Assembly (NCBI RefSeq): GCF_012641435.1
Contig: NZ_JABAIJ010000007.1
Span: 124,001-188,000 of the forward strand
Origin: Rhizobium sp. P38BS-XIX
GTDB taxonomy: Bacteria > Pseudomonadota > Alphaproteobacteria > Rhizobiales > Rhizobiaceae
Reading direction: 5' to 3'
DNA: 64,000 nt
Part shown: one piece after another, positions 34,243-43,095 of the stretch
How the letters are laid out: each line of letters starts with the position of its first letter
How positions within the stretch are numbered: the first letter of the stretch is position 1
Program-made: the position numbers and the translations under genes
Notes under the pieces: generated by a model
What the model was told of the DNA's origin: nothing
The model's input: the letters and a program-made list of their open reading frames with translations, nothing else
Database searches by the model: none

Positions 34243-35496
34243 ATGCGTAAATACTCGGTTTTTGCCGTGGCACGGGAAGCGATGCGGGCTCACAAGGGCT
34301 GGGAGGCTCAATGGACCTCGCCGGAGCCACGCAAGGAGTATGACGTCATCATCGTCGGCGCCGGCGGTCATGGCCTGGGTGCGGCCTATTACCTCGCCAA
34401 GGAACACGGCATCACCAATGTCGCCGTCATCGAAAAGGGGTGGCTCGGCGGCGGCAATACCGGCCGCAACACGACCATCATCCGCTCGAACTATCTCTAT
34501 GAAGAGAGCATGCACATCTACGAGCATTCGATGAAGCTCTGGGAGGGGCTGTCTCAGGATCTCAATTACAACGTCATGTATTCGCCGCGCGGCGTGATGA
34601 TGCTGTCGCACAATGTGCACGACCAGCAGTCCTTCAAGCGGCATATCCATGCCAACCGCCTTTACGGCATCGACAATGAATGGCTGACGCCGGAACAGGC
34701 GAAGGCCTATTGTCCGCCGCTGGATATTTCCAGCACCGCGCGCTATCCGATCAACGGCGCTGCTCTGCAGCGTCGCGGCGGCACGGCGCGTCACGATGCG
34801 GTCGCCTGGGGCTTTGCCCGCGCTGCTTCCGATCGCGGCGTCCATATCATCCAGAATTGCGAAGTGACCGGCATTCGCCGCGGGCCTGATGGCCGCGTGA
34901 CGGGTGTCGAAACGAGCAAGGGTTTCATCGGCGCCAAGAAGGTCGGCGTGTCCGCGGCGGGCCATACCACGGTCGTCATGCAGATGGCCGGCGTGCGCGT
35001 GCCGCTGCAATCGAGCCCGCTGCAGGCGCTGGTCTCCGAGCCGCTCAAGCCGATCTTCCCCTGCGTCGTCATGTCGAACACGGTGCATGCCTATATCTCG
35101 CAGTCCGACAAGGGCGAGCTCGTCATCGGCGCCGGCACGGACCAATACAATTCCTACAGCCAGACCGGCGGTCTGCAGATCATCACCCATACGCTGGATG
35201 CGATCTGCGAGCTCTTCCCGATGTTCCGGCGCGTGAAGATGATGCGCTCCTGGGGCGGTATCGTCGATAACACGCCGGATCGTTCGGCCATCCAGTCGAA
35301 GACGCCGGTGCCGGGGCTCTACGTCAACTGCGGCTGGGGCACGGGTGGTTTCAAGGCGACGCCTGGTTCGGCCAATCTCTTTGCGCATCTCATCGCCCGC
35401 GACGAGCCGCATCGATTCAATGCCGGCCTGACGCTCGATCGCTTCCGTACCGGTCGTCTGATCGATGAGGCGGCAGCGGCTGCCGTCGCGCACTGA
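34243..35496 (+). CDS. soxB: sarcosine oxidase subunit beta
   Basis: 417 residues, normal for the heterotetrameric enzyme. The FAD/FMN-binding fold starts at DVIIVGAGGHGLGAAYYLA (about 34-52). GGTARHDAVAW carries a His (H184) in the place where covalent FMN is attached in characterised enzymes. TGGFKATPGS near the C-terminus is the flavin-contact loop. It oxidises sarcosine to glycine with transfer of the methyl carbon to tetrahydrofolate and formation of peroxide. First gene of an operon through soxG; TGAGGGCGA precedes the ATG. Confidence 0.95.
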   Translation: MRKYSVFAVAREAMRAHKGWEAQWTSPEPRKEYDVIIVGAGGHGLGAAYYLAKEHGITNVAVIEKGWLGGGNTGRNTTIIRSNYLYEESMHIYEHSMKLWEGLSQDLNYNVMYSPRGVMMLSHNVHDQQSFKRHIHANRLYGIDNEWLTPEQAKAYCPPLDISSTARYPINGAALQRRGGTARHDAVAWGFARAASDRGVHIIQNCEVTGIRRGPDGRVTGVETSKGFIGAKKVGVSAAGHTTVVMQMAGVRVPLQSSPLQALVSEPLKPIFPCVVMSNTVHAYISQSDKGELVIGAGTDQYNSYSQTGGLQIITHTLDAICELFPMFRRVKMMRSWGGIVDNTPDRSAIQSKTPVPGLYVNCGWGTGGFKATPGSANLFAHLIARDEPHRFNAGLTLDRFRTGRLIDEAAAAAVAH

Positions 35497-35915
35497 TGTT
35501 GGCGGCGGTTGGGATCTTTCTGGCGGCAGGGCTTTCATTGCCGGCAGAAACGGTCGTGACCGAAATCAACGATCTCTTTCCAGGAGCCGAGGATTTTCGC
35601 ATGCAAGTGATCCACAAGGCCAAGGATGAGGCCGAATGGCCCTTTGAAGCCGATAGCGGAACGCTGATATGCGCCAAGGTGCTGAACAAGCCGGCGGTCT
35701 ATTTCGTGCCGGAGCAGAAGCCCGAGGCAACGAGAGCCTTCGTCCTCGATACGGATCTGCTCGCCATGGCTATGGTCAATATGGGGATGAGCAACGTGCT
35801 GAAACCCTACGGATCGCTTGAGGCGCTGCTGACGCGCATAACACCTTTCGTCACCATGGGACGGCGGCTCTGCACGCAGCCTCCCGGTACAAACCTTTCG
35901 GGCTCCGAGCTTTAA
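35496..35915 (+). CDS. YebY-like (DUF2511) periplasmic protein inside the sox operon
   Basis: 139 residues whose ATG overlaps the soxB stop (TGATG), so it is coupled to soxB. A signal peptide (LAAVGIFLAAGLSLPAE) is followed by a region with EWPFEADSGTLIC, VYFV and ITPFVTMGRRLC. The WPF word, the following Cys and the PF-x-x-x-x-x-LC ending match what I recall of Escherichia coli YebY (DUF2511). The two Cys probably form a disulfide. It is not a standard sarcosine oxidase subunit. The family assignment is from memory of short motifs. Confidence 0.6.
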   Translation: MLAAVGIFLAAGLSLPAETVVTEINDLFPGAEDFRMQVIHKAKDEAEWPFEADSGTLICAKVLNKPAVYFVPEQKPEATRAFVLDTDLLAMAMVNMGMSNVLKPYGSLEALLTRITPFVTMGRRLCTQPPGTNLSGSEL

Positions 35916-35930
35916 CACAGGTAGAAAACG

Positions 35931-36296
35931 ATGCTGCTGATTTACTGCCCCTATTGCGAGGAAGAGCGTTCGGAACTCGAATTCCGCAATGCCGGCGACG
36001 CGCATATCGTGCGGCCGGCCAATATTGCCGGGATCTCGGACGAGGAGTTCGAGGAATATTTCTTCCTGCGCGACAATCCGAAGGGTCTGATCTTCGAGCG
36101 CTGGCGGCATATCCATGGCTGCGGCCGCTTCTTCAATGCGGCGCGCGACACGGTGAGCGATCAGTTCTACCGGACGTACAAGGCCGGCGAGCCGAGACCG
36201 GATCCTGCGACACTGAAACCCGGCGCTTCAGAGCCGGCGGTCCAGCAACAGAACGAACAAGAACAGACGGCACAAACAGAGGGATTTGCTGAATGA
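35931..36296 (+). CDS. soxD: sarcosine oxidase subunit delta
   Basis: 121 residues, about 20 longer than typical because of a Gln/Glu-rich C-terminal tail. CPYCEEERSELEF at the start and HIHGCGRFFNAAR later provide the Cys/His ligands for structural zinc, and RDNPKGLIFERWRH is a family hallmark. It binds the alpha and beta subunits. Its stop overlaps the soxA start (ATGA). Confidence 0.95.
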   Translation: MLLIYCPYCEEERSELEFRNAGDAHIVRPANIAGISDEEFEEYFFLRDNPKGLIFERWRHIHGCGRFFNAARDTVSDQFYRTYKAGEPRPDPATLKPGASEPAVQQQNEQEQTAQTEGFAE

Positions 36297-39289
36297 GCGG
36301 CGCCAATCGTATCGCGGGCAAGGGACGTCTGACGCCGGCCAGAACCGCTCGCTTCACTTTTGACGGCAAGAGCTATACCGCGCTCGAAGGCGATAGCGTC
36401 GCCTCGGCGCTGCTTGCCAACGGCATTCATCTCGTCGGCCGATCCTTCAAATATCACCGCCCGCGCGGCATTCTTTCGGCCGGAGCCGAAGAGCCGAATG
36501 CGCTGCTCGATATCTCCCGCGATGCTGCGCGGCGCCAGCCGAATGTGCGCGCCAGCGTGCAGGAAGTCTTCGATGGCATGAAGGCGCAGTCGCAGAACCG
36601 CTGGCCGTCGCTCGCTTTCGATATCGGCGGCGTCAACAATCTGATGTCGTCCTTCTTTGCCGCTGGCTTTTACTACAAGACCTTCATGTGGCCGAAGGCC
36701 GCCTGGAAGCATATTTATGAGCCGCTCATCCGCCGTGCTGCGGGCCTCGGCGTCGCGCCGACGGAAGAAGATCCGGATCACTATGCCGGCCGCTATGCCC
36801 ATTGCGACGTGCTCGTCGTCGGTGCCGGCATTGCTGGTCTTTCGGCGGCACTTGCCGCTGCCGAAACCGGCGCCAAGGTTATCCTCTGCGACGAGCAGCC
36901 TGATGTCGGGGGCGCGCTGCGCTTCGATACCGGCGTCAAGATCGACGGTGTCGAAGGCTATGACTGGGCGCAGGCTGTTGTCGCGAAGCTCGAGGCGATG
37001 CCGAATGTTCAGGTGCTGACCCGCACAACGGCCTTCGGCTACTACAATCACAATTTCTTCGGCCTTGCCGAGCGTGTCACGGACCATCTGGCAAAGCCGG
37101 GCCGCGATCTGCCGCGCGAACGGCTGTGGCAGGTCCGCGCCAAGCGAGCCATCCTGGCGACGGGCGCCATCGAGCGCCATATGGTGTTTCCGAACAACGA
37201 CCGCCCGGGCATCATGCTGGCGTCTGCGGCACGCGCCTATCTCAACCATTACGGCGTCGCCGTCGGCGCGAAGATCGGCGTCTATACGGCGCATGATTCT
37301 GCCTATGAAGCCGCCTTCGATCTGAAGCGCGCCGGTGTTTCCGTCGTTGCCATCGTCGACAGCCGTGCCCGTCCGGGCGAGGCGGTTCTGGCCGAGGCAA
37401 AGCGGCTCGGCATCGAGGTCATGACCGACTATGCCGTCGTTGATACGGCCGGCAAGCTGCGCGTCTCCTCCATGACTGTTTCGCGCAACGGCAGCTCCGC
37501 CACGCGCAAGATTGCGATTGATGCCCTCCTGGTTTCGTCCGGCTGGACGCCGTCCGTTCACCTGTTCTCGCAGTCGCGCGGCAAGCTGAAATTCGACACC
37601 GAAAAGCAGCGCTTCCTGCCGGGCACCTATGTGCAGGATTGCCTTTCGGTCGGTGCGTGCAACGGCACGGACGGGCTGCAGGCGGCAATCGAGGAATCAC
37701 TGGCGGCCGGCGAACTGATGGCGCGCGCCACCGGCAGCACCAATGGCGGCGAGAAGATCCAACTCCATGCCGAGCAAGCGTTCGAATGGACCGGCGGCAT
37801 GATCGGTGCGGCCGAAGGCGCCGGACCGGACACGAATGCCAAGGCCTTCGTCGATTTCCAGCACGACGTCTGCGCCAAGGATATTCGCCTCGCCGTGCGC
37901 GAGGGCATGCATTCCATCGAGCATATCAAGCGCTTCACCACCAACGGCATGGCGTCCGATCAGGGCAAGCTATCCAACATGCACGGGCTGGCGATTGCCG
38001 CTGAAATGCTGGGCAAAGATATTCCGCAGGTCGGTCTTACCACTTTCCGTGCGCCTTATACGCCCGTCACATACGGCACGCTGATCAGCCATTCGCGTGG
38101 GCCCCTTTTCGATCCCGCCCGCAAGACGCCGCTACATGCCTGGGAAGAGGCGCATGGCGCGATCTTCGAAGACGTCGGCAACTGGAAGCGCGCCTGGTTC
38201 TATCCGCGCGCCGGCGAAACGATGCATGACGCCGTCAATCGCGAGTGCCGCACGGCCCGCGAAGTGGCCGGCGTGTTCGATGCCTCGACGCTCGGCAAGA
38301 TCGAGGTTGTCGGACCGGATGCGGCCGAGTTCCTGAACCTGCTCTATACGAATGCCTGGGATACGCTGAAGCCGGGCCGCTGCCGTTACGGCATCATGAC
38401 CCGCGAGGATGGCTTCGTTTACGACGACGGCGTTGTTGGACGTCTGGCCGAAGATCGCTTCCATGTGACCACCACGACCGGCGGCGCGCCGCGCGTTCTG
38501 CACCACATGGAAGACTATCTGCAGACCGAATTCCCGCATCTGAAGGTGTGGCTGACGTCGACCACCGAGCAGTGGGCTGTTATCGCGGTGCAGGGTCCGA
38601 AGGCGCGCGAGATCGTCGAGCCGCTCGTCGAGGGCCAGGATCTGTCCAACGAGGCGTTCCCGCATATGAGCGTGGCCGAGTGCAAGGTCTGCGGTGTGCC
38701 GGCACGGTTGTTCCGCGTCTCCTTCACCGGTGAAGTCGGCTATGAAATCAACGTGCCGGCCGATTATGGCCAGTCCGTCTTGGAAGCCATCTGGGCGCGC
38801 GCCGAGCCGCTGGGTGCTTGCGCCTACGGCACAGAGACCATGCACGTGCTGCGCGCCGAGAAGGGCTACATTATCGTCGGCCAGGATACCGATGGTACGG
38901 TGACGCCCGACGATGCCGGTCTTTCGTGGGCTGTGTCGAAGAAGAAGACCGATTTTGTCGGTATCCGCGGCCTGAAGCGCCCGGATCTCGTCAAGGAAGG
39001 TCGCAAGCAGCTCGTCGGTCTCGTTACCCGCGATCCGAAGGTGGTTCTGGAAGAGGGGGCGCAGATCGTCGCCGATCCGAACGAGCAGAAGCCGATGACC
39101 ATGCTTGGTCATGTCACATCGGCCTATTGGTCCGAAAATCTCGGCCGATCCATTGCCTTTGCGCTGGTTGCCGGCGGACGCGAGCGCATGGGCAAGACGC
39201 TTTACGTGCCGATGCCCGACAAGACGATATCAGTCGAGGTGACGGATCTGGTGTTCTTTGACAAGGAAGGAGGCCGGATCAATGGCTGA
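36293..39289 (+). CDS. soxA: sarcosine oxidase subunit alpha
   Basis: 998 residues. Domains in order: a ferredoxin-like N-terminal fold (FDGKSYTALEGDSVASALL, about 22-100), a NAD-binding Rossmann region (VLVVGAGIAGLSAALAAAE, about 170-188), and a C-terminal T-protein/aminomethyltransferase-type folate domain (about 610-990). The folate domain contains VAGVFDASTLGKIEVVGPDA and TGEVGYEINVP. It accepts the imine from soxB and makes 5,10-methylene-tetrahydrofolate. It overlaps soxD and soxG. Confidence 0.96.
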   Translation: MSGANRIAGKGRLTPARTARFTFDGKSYTALEGDSVASALLANGIHLVGRSFKYHRPRGILSAGAEEPNALLDISRDAARRQPNVRASVQEVFDGMKAQSQNRWPSLAFDIGGVNNLMSSFFAAGFYYKTFMWPKAAWKHIYEPLIRRAAGLGVAPTEEDPDHYAGRYAHCDVLVVGAGIAGLSAALAAAETGAKVILCDEQPDVGGALRFDTGVKIDGVEGYDWAQAVVAKLEAMPNVQVLTRTTAFGYYNHNFFGLAERVTDHLAKPGRDLPRERLWQVRAKRAILATGAIERHMVFPNNDRPGIMLASAARAYLNHYGVAVGAKIGVYTAHDSAYEAAFDLKRAGVSVVAIVDSRARPGEAVLAEAKRLGIEVMTDYAVVDTAGKLRVSSMTVSRNGSSATRKIAIDALLVSSGWTPSVHLFSQSRGKLKFDTEKQRFLPGTYVQDCLSVGACNGTDGLQAAIEESLAAGELMARATGSTNGGEKIQLHAEQAFEWTGGMIGAAEGAGPDTNAKAFVDFQHDVCAKDIRLAVREGMHSIEHIKRFTTNGMASDQGKLSNMHGLAIAAEMLGKDIPQVGLTTFRAPYTPVTYGTLISHSRGPLFDPARKTPLHAWEEAHGAIFEDVGNWKRAWFYPRAGETMHDAVNRECRTAREVAGVFDASTLGKIEVVGPDAAEFLNLLYTNAWDTLKPGRCRYGIMTREDGFVYDDGVVGRLAEDRFHVTTTTGGAPRVLHHMEDYLQTEFPHLKVWLTSTTEQWAVIAVQGPKAREIVEPLVEGQDLSNEAFPHMSVAECKVCGVPARLFRVSFTGEVGYEINVPADYGQSVLEAIWARAEPLGACAYGTETMHVLRAEKGYIIVGQDTDGTVTPDDAGLSWAVSKKKTDFVGIRGLKRPDLVKEGRKQLVGLVTRDPKVVLEEGAQIVADPNEQKPMTMLGHVTSAYWSENLGRSIAFALVAGGRERMGKTLYVPMPDKTISVEVTDLVFFDKEGGRING

Positions 39290-39830
39290 TCTCGCTACCC
39301 GCAAACTGCCGCTCGCAGGCCGCCATGGCGGTTCCTCGACCGTCCGGCTGACGCCGGCTGCTCCAGCAAGCCGCATTTCACTGCGTGCGCCTGGCGATTC
39401 CGTCGGCGGTCTTTCGCAGGCGCTCGGCCTGCAACTGCCGACCCGACCGAAGACCTCGGCCAGCGCCAATGGCCGTCATGCACTGTGGCTCGGCCCGGAT
39501 GAATGGCTCGTCATCGATGAAAACGGCGCAGATCTGATCGGCATTGCCGGATCTTCCGGCGTGCTGCACGCGGCGACCGATGTCTCGCATCGCAATACCG
39601 CGGTCATCGTCTCCGGCCCTGGCGCGGAAGCGACGCTTGCCGCCGGCTGCCCGCAGGATGTTTCGTTGGGGGCATTTCCCGTCGGTGCCTGCTCGCGCAC
39701 GCTGCTCGGCAAGGCGGAAGTCGTGCTTCTGCGGCTCGACGAGGAGACATTCCGCGTCGAAGTGTGGCGTTCCTTTTCCGACTATGCCTTCGGCCTGCTT
39801 GCAGAAGGCGCAGAGGATGCGGGCCGTTAG
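39282..39830 (+). CDS. soxG: sarcosine oxidase subunit gamma
   Basis: 182 residues beginning MADLATRKLP, starting eight bases inside soxA. LWLGPDEWLV and HAATDVSHRNTAVIVSGPGA are conserved SoxG features, and RVEVWRSFSDYAFGLL closes the folate-domain-like fold. It is the last gene of the operon; no clear intrinsic terminator follows. Confidence 0.94.
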   Translation: MADLATRKLPLAGRHGGSSTVRLTPAAPASRISLRAPGDSVGGLSQALGLQLPTRPKTSASANGRHALWLGPDEWLVIDENGADLIGIAGSSGVLHAATDVSHRNTAVIVSGPGAEATLAAGCPQDVSLGAFPVGACSRTLLGKAEVVLLRLDEETFRVEVWRSFSDYAFGLLAEGAEDAGR

Positions 39831-40015
39831 GGTCTACAGGTTTTTGAGAGCAAAGCTGAGATAAAGATCAGCTCGGCGCATCACGCCGATAGTTGGCGGC
39901 AATTGATCTTGCTTGCCGCCAATTTCGGTCGCATACTGCTTGTAGTGGCGGCTGCTTTTCACAACGTCAGGCCTCAATCAGCGCGTCGCAATGCGCGACG
40001 AAAAAGGTCATGTTC

Positions 40016-40330
40016 ATGGGTTCGAACAAGCAAAGCCTTGAAGTTGATTCCAAGACATGGACCGGCATAGGGATGCAGCCGGAAACCTCACAACCTGCGG
40101 TGCGAAGCGAATATCTCAGTATAGACTATATGTGCGTTTTCGCCCTGTGGTTCAGTTTCGGGCAGCTGCTCTTACGAACAATAGAGTCGATTCTTCGAAA
40201 GGAATATTCTCTGAGTTTTCTGTATGGAAAGCCGAATCTCGGTTTTTATATAGTCTACATTTCGCTCGCAGCGATCGCGTTTGCCATTCTGTCTTTCAGA
40301 AAAAAGTCTCGTGATCCAAAAAAAACCTAA
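40016..40330 (+). CDS. small two-helix membrane protein, unknown
   Basis: 104 residues from the ATG with AAAAAGG seven bases upstream (an ATG two codons earlier is possible). Membrane helices lie at about 38-55 and 76-92, with a basic C-terminus (RKKSRDPKK). It is AT-richer than its neighbours and has no family that I recognise. It overlaps the end of the convergent MaoC gene by four bases. Confidence 0.55.
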   Translation: MGSNKQSLEVDSKTWTGIGMQPETSQPAVRSEYLSIDYMCVFALWFSFGQLLLRTIESILRKEYSLSFLYGKPNLGFYIVYISLAAIAFAILSFRKKSRDPKKT

Positions 40331-40815
40331 GCCTCCTCGGGCCGATCCTTGGGATCGAACTGCGATATCGTCGTCCAGGTTGCCGTCAGCGCCGGTTTGC
40401 GCTCATTCTCGATTTCGACCGTCACGTCATAGGTCAGCATCAGCATATTGGCGCCGCGCAGTCGCGTTTCGGCGAGATTGAAGCGACCGCGGACGCGTGC
40501 GCCACACTTCACCGGTGACATGAAGCGGATCTTTTCGAAACCGTAGTTGATGCCCATGGTCTGTTCGCGGATTTTCGGCAGTGCGCTGTAATTCAGCGCC
40601 GAGAGCAGCGACAGCGTCAGAAAGCCGTGGGCGATGGTTCCCCCATAGGATGTTTCCGCTTTGGCGCGCTCTGGATCGACATGGATGAACTGGTGGTCGT
40701 GCGTCGCATCGGCGAAGGTATCGATCATCGTTTGATTGACGTCGATCCAGTCGGAGATGCCGATCTCCGTTCCCACAAGCTTCATGATGTCTACAAGCGA
40801 GATATCGCCGGGCAT
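40327..40815 (-). CDS. MaoC/NodN-like dehydratase
   Basis: 162 residues from the second ATG (GACGAGG six bases upstream; the first ATG at 40821 touches that site). The hotdog fold hydratase motif is seen in ATHDHQFIHVDPERA (catalytic Asp/His) followed by YGGTIAHGFLTLSL, a pattern shared with NodN and R-specific enoyl-CoA hydratases. It should hydrate an enoyl-CoA. A perfect palindrome lies 66 bases before the start. Confidence 0.88.
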   Translation of the reverse strand: MPGDISLVDIMKLVGTEIGISDWIDVNQTMIDTFADATHDHQFIHVDPERAKAETSYGGTIAHGFLTLSLLSALNYSALPKIREQTMGINYGFEKIRFMSPVKCGARVRGRFNLAETRLRGANMLMLTYDVTVEIENERKPALTATWTTISQFDPKDRPEEA

Positions 40816-40880
40816 TTCCATCCTCGTCAGTCAGAGCAATTTCAACGGAGCTGCGATGTTGATCGCGCTGGAATTGGCTC

Positions 40881-40897
40881 AAGGGTCAATGACCCTT
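40881..40897. promoter_or_regulatory. perfect palindrome upstream of the MaoC gene, candidate operator
   Basis: AAGGGTCA and TGACCCTT arms flank a single A. Read on the minus strand there is no T run after it, so it is less likely to be a glgX terminator than a binding site in the MaoC gene promoter. Confidence 0.45.
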
Positions 40898-40930
40898 TCT
40901 GGCGAATCGAAACAGAAAGTTCAACCGCGA

Positions 40931-42901
40931 TCAGGTCTCGAGAAGGAAACTGACAGAGCGTGCTGTAAGCCTGAACCGTTTGAGGGGTGGCGTTTCCTCG
41001 GCCGGAGTCAGCAGAGACCATCCGTGCTGATCGGAATGTGGCAGTGTAACATCGGCGTCAGCGGCGTGGCGATTGAAGACGATGGCGAGGCGTGTCGAAC
41101 GGTTGTTGTCGCGATCCCTTGTGGTGATCGCCATGCCGAGCAGCCCGGCGTTCTGGGCTTCCCAGTCCGCGACGGTCATCGGCTCGCCCGCAGCGGAGAA
41201 CCACACCACGTCACCATTGCCTTGAAAGAATTCCATATCGCCGAAAGCACTGAAACGACGGCGCAGCCCGGCAAGCCATGCCGTATGGCCGATCAACGCC
41301 TCGTCGAGGCTCGACCAATCCACCCAAGTGATCGCATTGTCCTGGCAATAGGCATTGTTGTTGCCCTGCTGGCTGCGGCCGCCTTCGTCGCCGGCCGTGA
41401 GCATGATCGTGCCGCGTGTTGCAAAGAGCGTGGAAAGCAGCGCTTTAATGTCGGTGCGTCGCCTGTCCTGGATCGCCCGGTCTTCCGTCTTGCCCTCGAC
41501 ACCATTGTTCCAGGAGAAATTCTCGTTGTGGCCGTCGCGGTTCTCTTCTCCGTTGGCTTCGTTGTGCTTGCCGGCATATGAGACGAGATCCATCAGCGTG
41601 AAACCGTCATGAGCGGCCAGGAAATTGACGCTACGCGTCTGCGGGCGTCCCTCGCGGCCAAAGATGGAGGACGAGCCTGCAAGGATTGTTGCGAGATCGC
41701 CGACCCTGTTGTCACCGCGCCAGAAGTGGCGCAAGTCATCGCGGGCGCGATCGTTCCATTCGAGGAACGGGGCCGGCAAATTTCCCAGCTGATAGCCGCC
41801 CGGGCCGATGTCCCATGGTTCGGCGATCATCACGCGGTCTCTCAGGACTTCATCCGTCAACATGGCGCGCAATGTCCCGCTATCGCGATCGAAACCATTG
41901 CCGGTGCGACCGATGATCGTTGCGAGATCGAAGCGGAAGCCGTCGATGCCGGCATGCTCGACGAAATGGCGAAGGCTGTCGATGATGAGACGGCGTGTTG
42001 CCGGCTGGTCGCAGGCGACCGTATTGCCTGTGCCTGTATCGTTGACCAGCGTGCCGGGCTGATCGGGCAGGTGGCGAAAATAGGTGGGATTGTCGAGGCC
42101 GCGCAGGGAAAGTGTAGGCCCGTGCCGATCGCTTTCGCCGGTATGGTTGAAGACCAGATCGAGAATAATAGCGATCCCCTCGGCATGAAGAGCTGCGACC
42201 GTCTCGCGCAATTCCTTGATGCCGCCGGGCACCAGACGCGGATCGAGCGCCATGAAGCCCACCGGATTATAGCCCCAGCCGTTGGTCAAGCCGAGTGGCG
42301 GCAGATGCCGCTCGTCGATCCAGGCGGTAATCGGCATGAGCTCGACCGCATCCACATGCAGCCGCTTGAGATGCGCGATGACCGAGGGATGCGCAAGAGC
42401 GCCCACCGTCCCACGCTGCCTTTCCGGCACATCCGGATGCAGCATGGTGAATGGCCTCACCGCGATTTCGTAAACCAGGCCACCAGGCTGAAACAAAGGC
42501 TTGGCTGGTGGAACGGCGACATCGCAAGCGACGATCGCCTTCGGCATGAGATCACAAGTGTCTTCGCCGGCCATTCCCAGGCGAGGATCATATTGAAAAG
42601 GTCGATCGATCTCGGTCGCGTAGGGATCGACCAACAGTTTCGATGGATCAAACCAGAGGCCGCGATCAGGGTCGTATGTGCCGTGGGCACGCAGTCCATA
42701 GCGCATACCCGGCTTTGCGCCCTTGACGAAGAGACGGTGCTCGTCGCCATCGCGCGTCAATGGGAGGCGCACGATTTCCTTCCTGCCCTCGGCATCGAAG
42801 ACACACAGCTCGATCTTTTCGGCGTGTGTGGACCAGACCGCAAATTCAACGCCGGCTTCGGTGAGGGTGGCGCCAAGGGAACGGCTTGTCGGCTCTGACA
42901 T
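40931..42901 (-). CDS. glgX: glycogen debranching enzyme
   Basis: 656 residues from MSEPTSRSLG (AGAAGG upstream). An N-terminal CBM48-like domain (TEAGVEFAVWSTHAEKIELC) precedes a GH13 barrel with catalytic residues in GFRFDLA (Asp), IAEPWD (Glu) and LAAHDGFT (Asp). It cuts alpha-1,6 branches of phosphorylase-trimmed glycogen. It is the last gene of the glg operon, separated from pgm by a 194-base gap holding a strong hairpin, unlike the other tightly packed genes. Confidence 0.94.
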   Translation of the reverse strand: MSEPTSRSLGATLTEAGVEFAVWSTHAEKIELCVFDAEGRKEIVRLPLTRDGDEHRLFVKGAKPGMRYGLRAHGTYDPDRGLWFDPSKLLVDPYATEIDRPFQYDPRLGMAGEDTCDLMPKAIVACDVAVPPAKPLFQPGGLVYEIAVRPFTMLHPDVPERQRGTVGALAHPSVIAHLKRLHVDAVELMPITAWIDERHLPPLGLTNGWGYNPVGFMALDPRLVPGGIKELRETVAALHAEGIAIILDLVFNHTGESDRHGPTLSLRGLDNPTYFRHLPDQPGTLVNDTGTGNTVACDQPATRRLIIDSLRHFVEHAGIDGFRFDLATIIGRTGNGFDRDSGTLRAMLTDEVLRDRVMIAEPWDIGPGGYQLGNLPAPFLEWNDRARDDLRHFWRGDNRVGDLATILAGSSSIFGREGRPQTRSVNFLAAHDGFTLMDLVSYAGKHNEANGEENRDGHNENFSWNNGVEGKTEDRAIQDRRRTDIKALLSTLFATRGTIMLTAGDEGGRSQQGNNNAYCQDNAITWVDWSSLDEALIGHTAWLAGLRRRFSAFGDMEFFQGNGDVVWFSAAGEPMTVADWEAQNAGLLGMAITTRDRDNNRSTRLAIVFNRHAADADVTLPHSDQHGWSLLTPAEETPPLKRFRLTARSVSFLLET

Positions 42902-43050
42902 GTCTCGCGGGCCTTCTCGCTGGGGATGGCGTCCTCTCTCCGCTGACAAGGCTCGGATGAGGAGCGGAGCGTTCGGCAGATCATGCGGCCGCATTGAACG
43001 AAAGGCGACCCTTGTGCGGCCAGCCCTGCTTTGCTTTGCGGCTCAGGCAA

Positions 43051-43080
43051 TCTTTCTTCCCGCAGAAGCGGGAAGAAAGA
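43051..43080 (-). terminator. 30-base perfect hairpin between pgm and glgX
   Basis: Arms of 13 bases (TCTTTCTTCCCGC and GCGGGAAGAAAGA) pair perfectly around a four-base loop, 15 bases after the pgm stop. On the minus strand no long T run follows, so it may attenuate transcription into glgX or protect the upstream mRNA end. Confidence 0.6.
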
Positions 43081-43095
43081 GCTTGGATCGTTGGT

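Noticed and set aside
34126..35538. A 470-codon minus-strand open frame opposite soxB
   Set aside because: Shadow of soxB, rich in Arg/Asp/His as expected of reversed codons, and lacking a ribosome site.
40281..40481. Short plus-strand open frame overlapping the MaoC gene end
   Set aside because: No ribosome site and inside a well-supported gene on the other strand.
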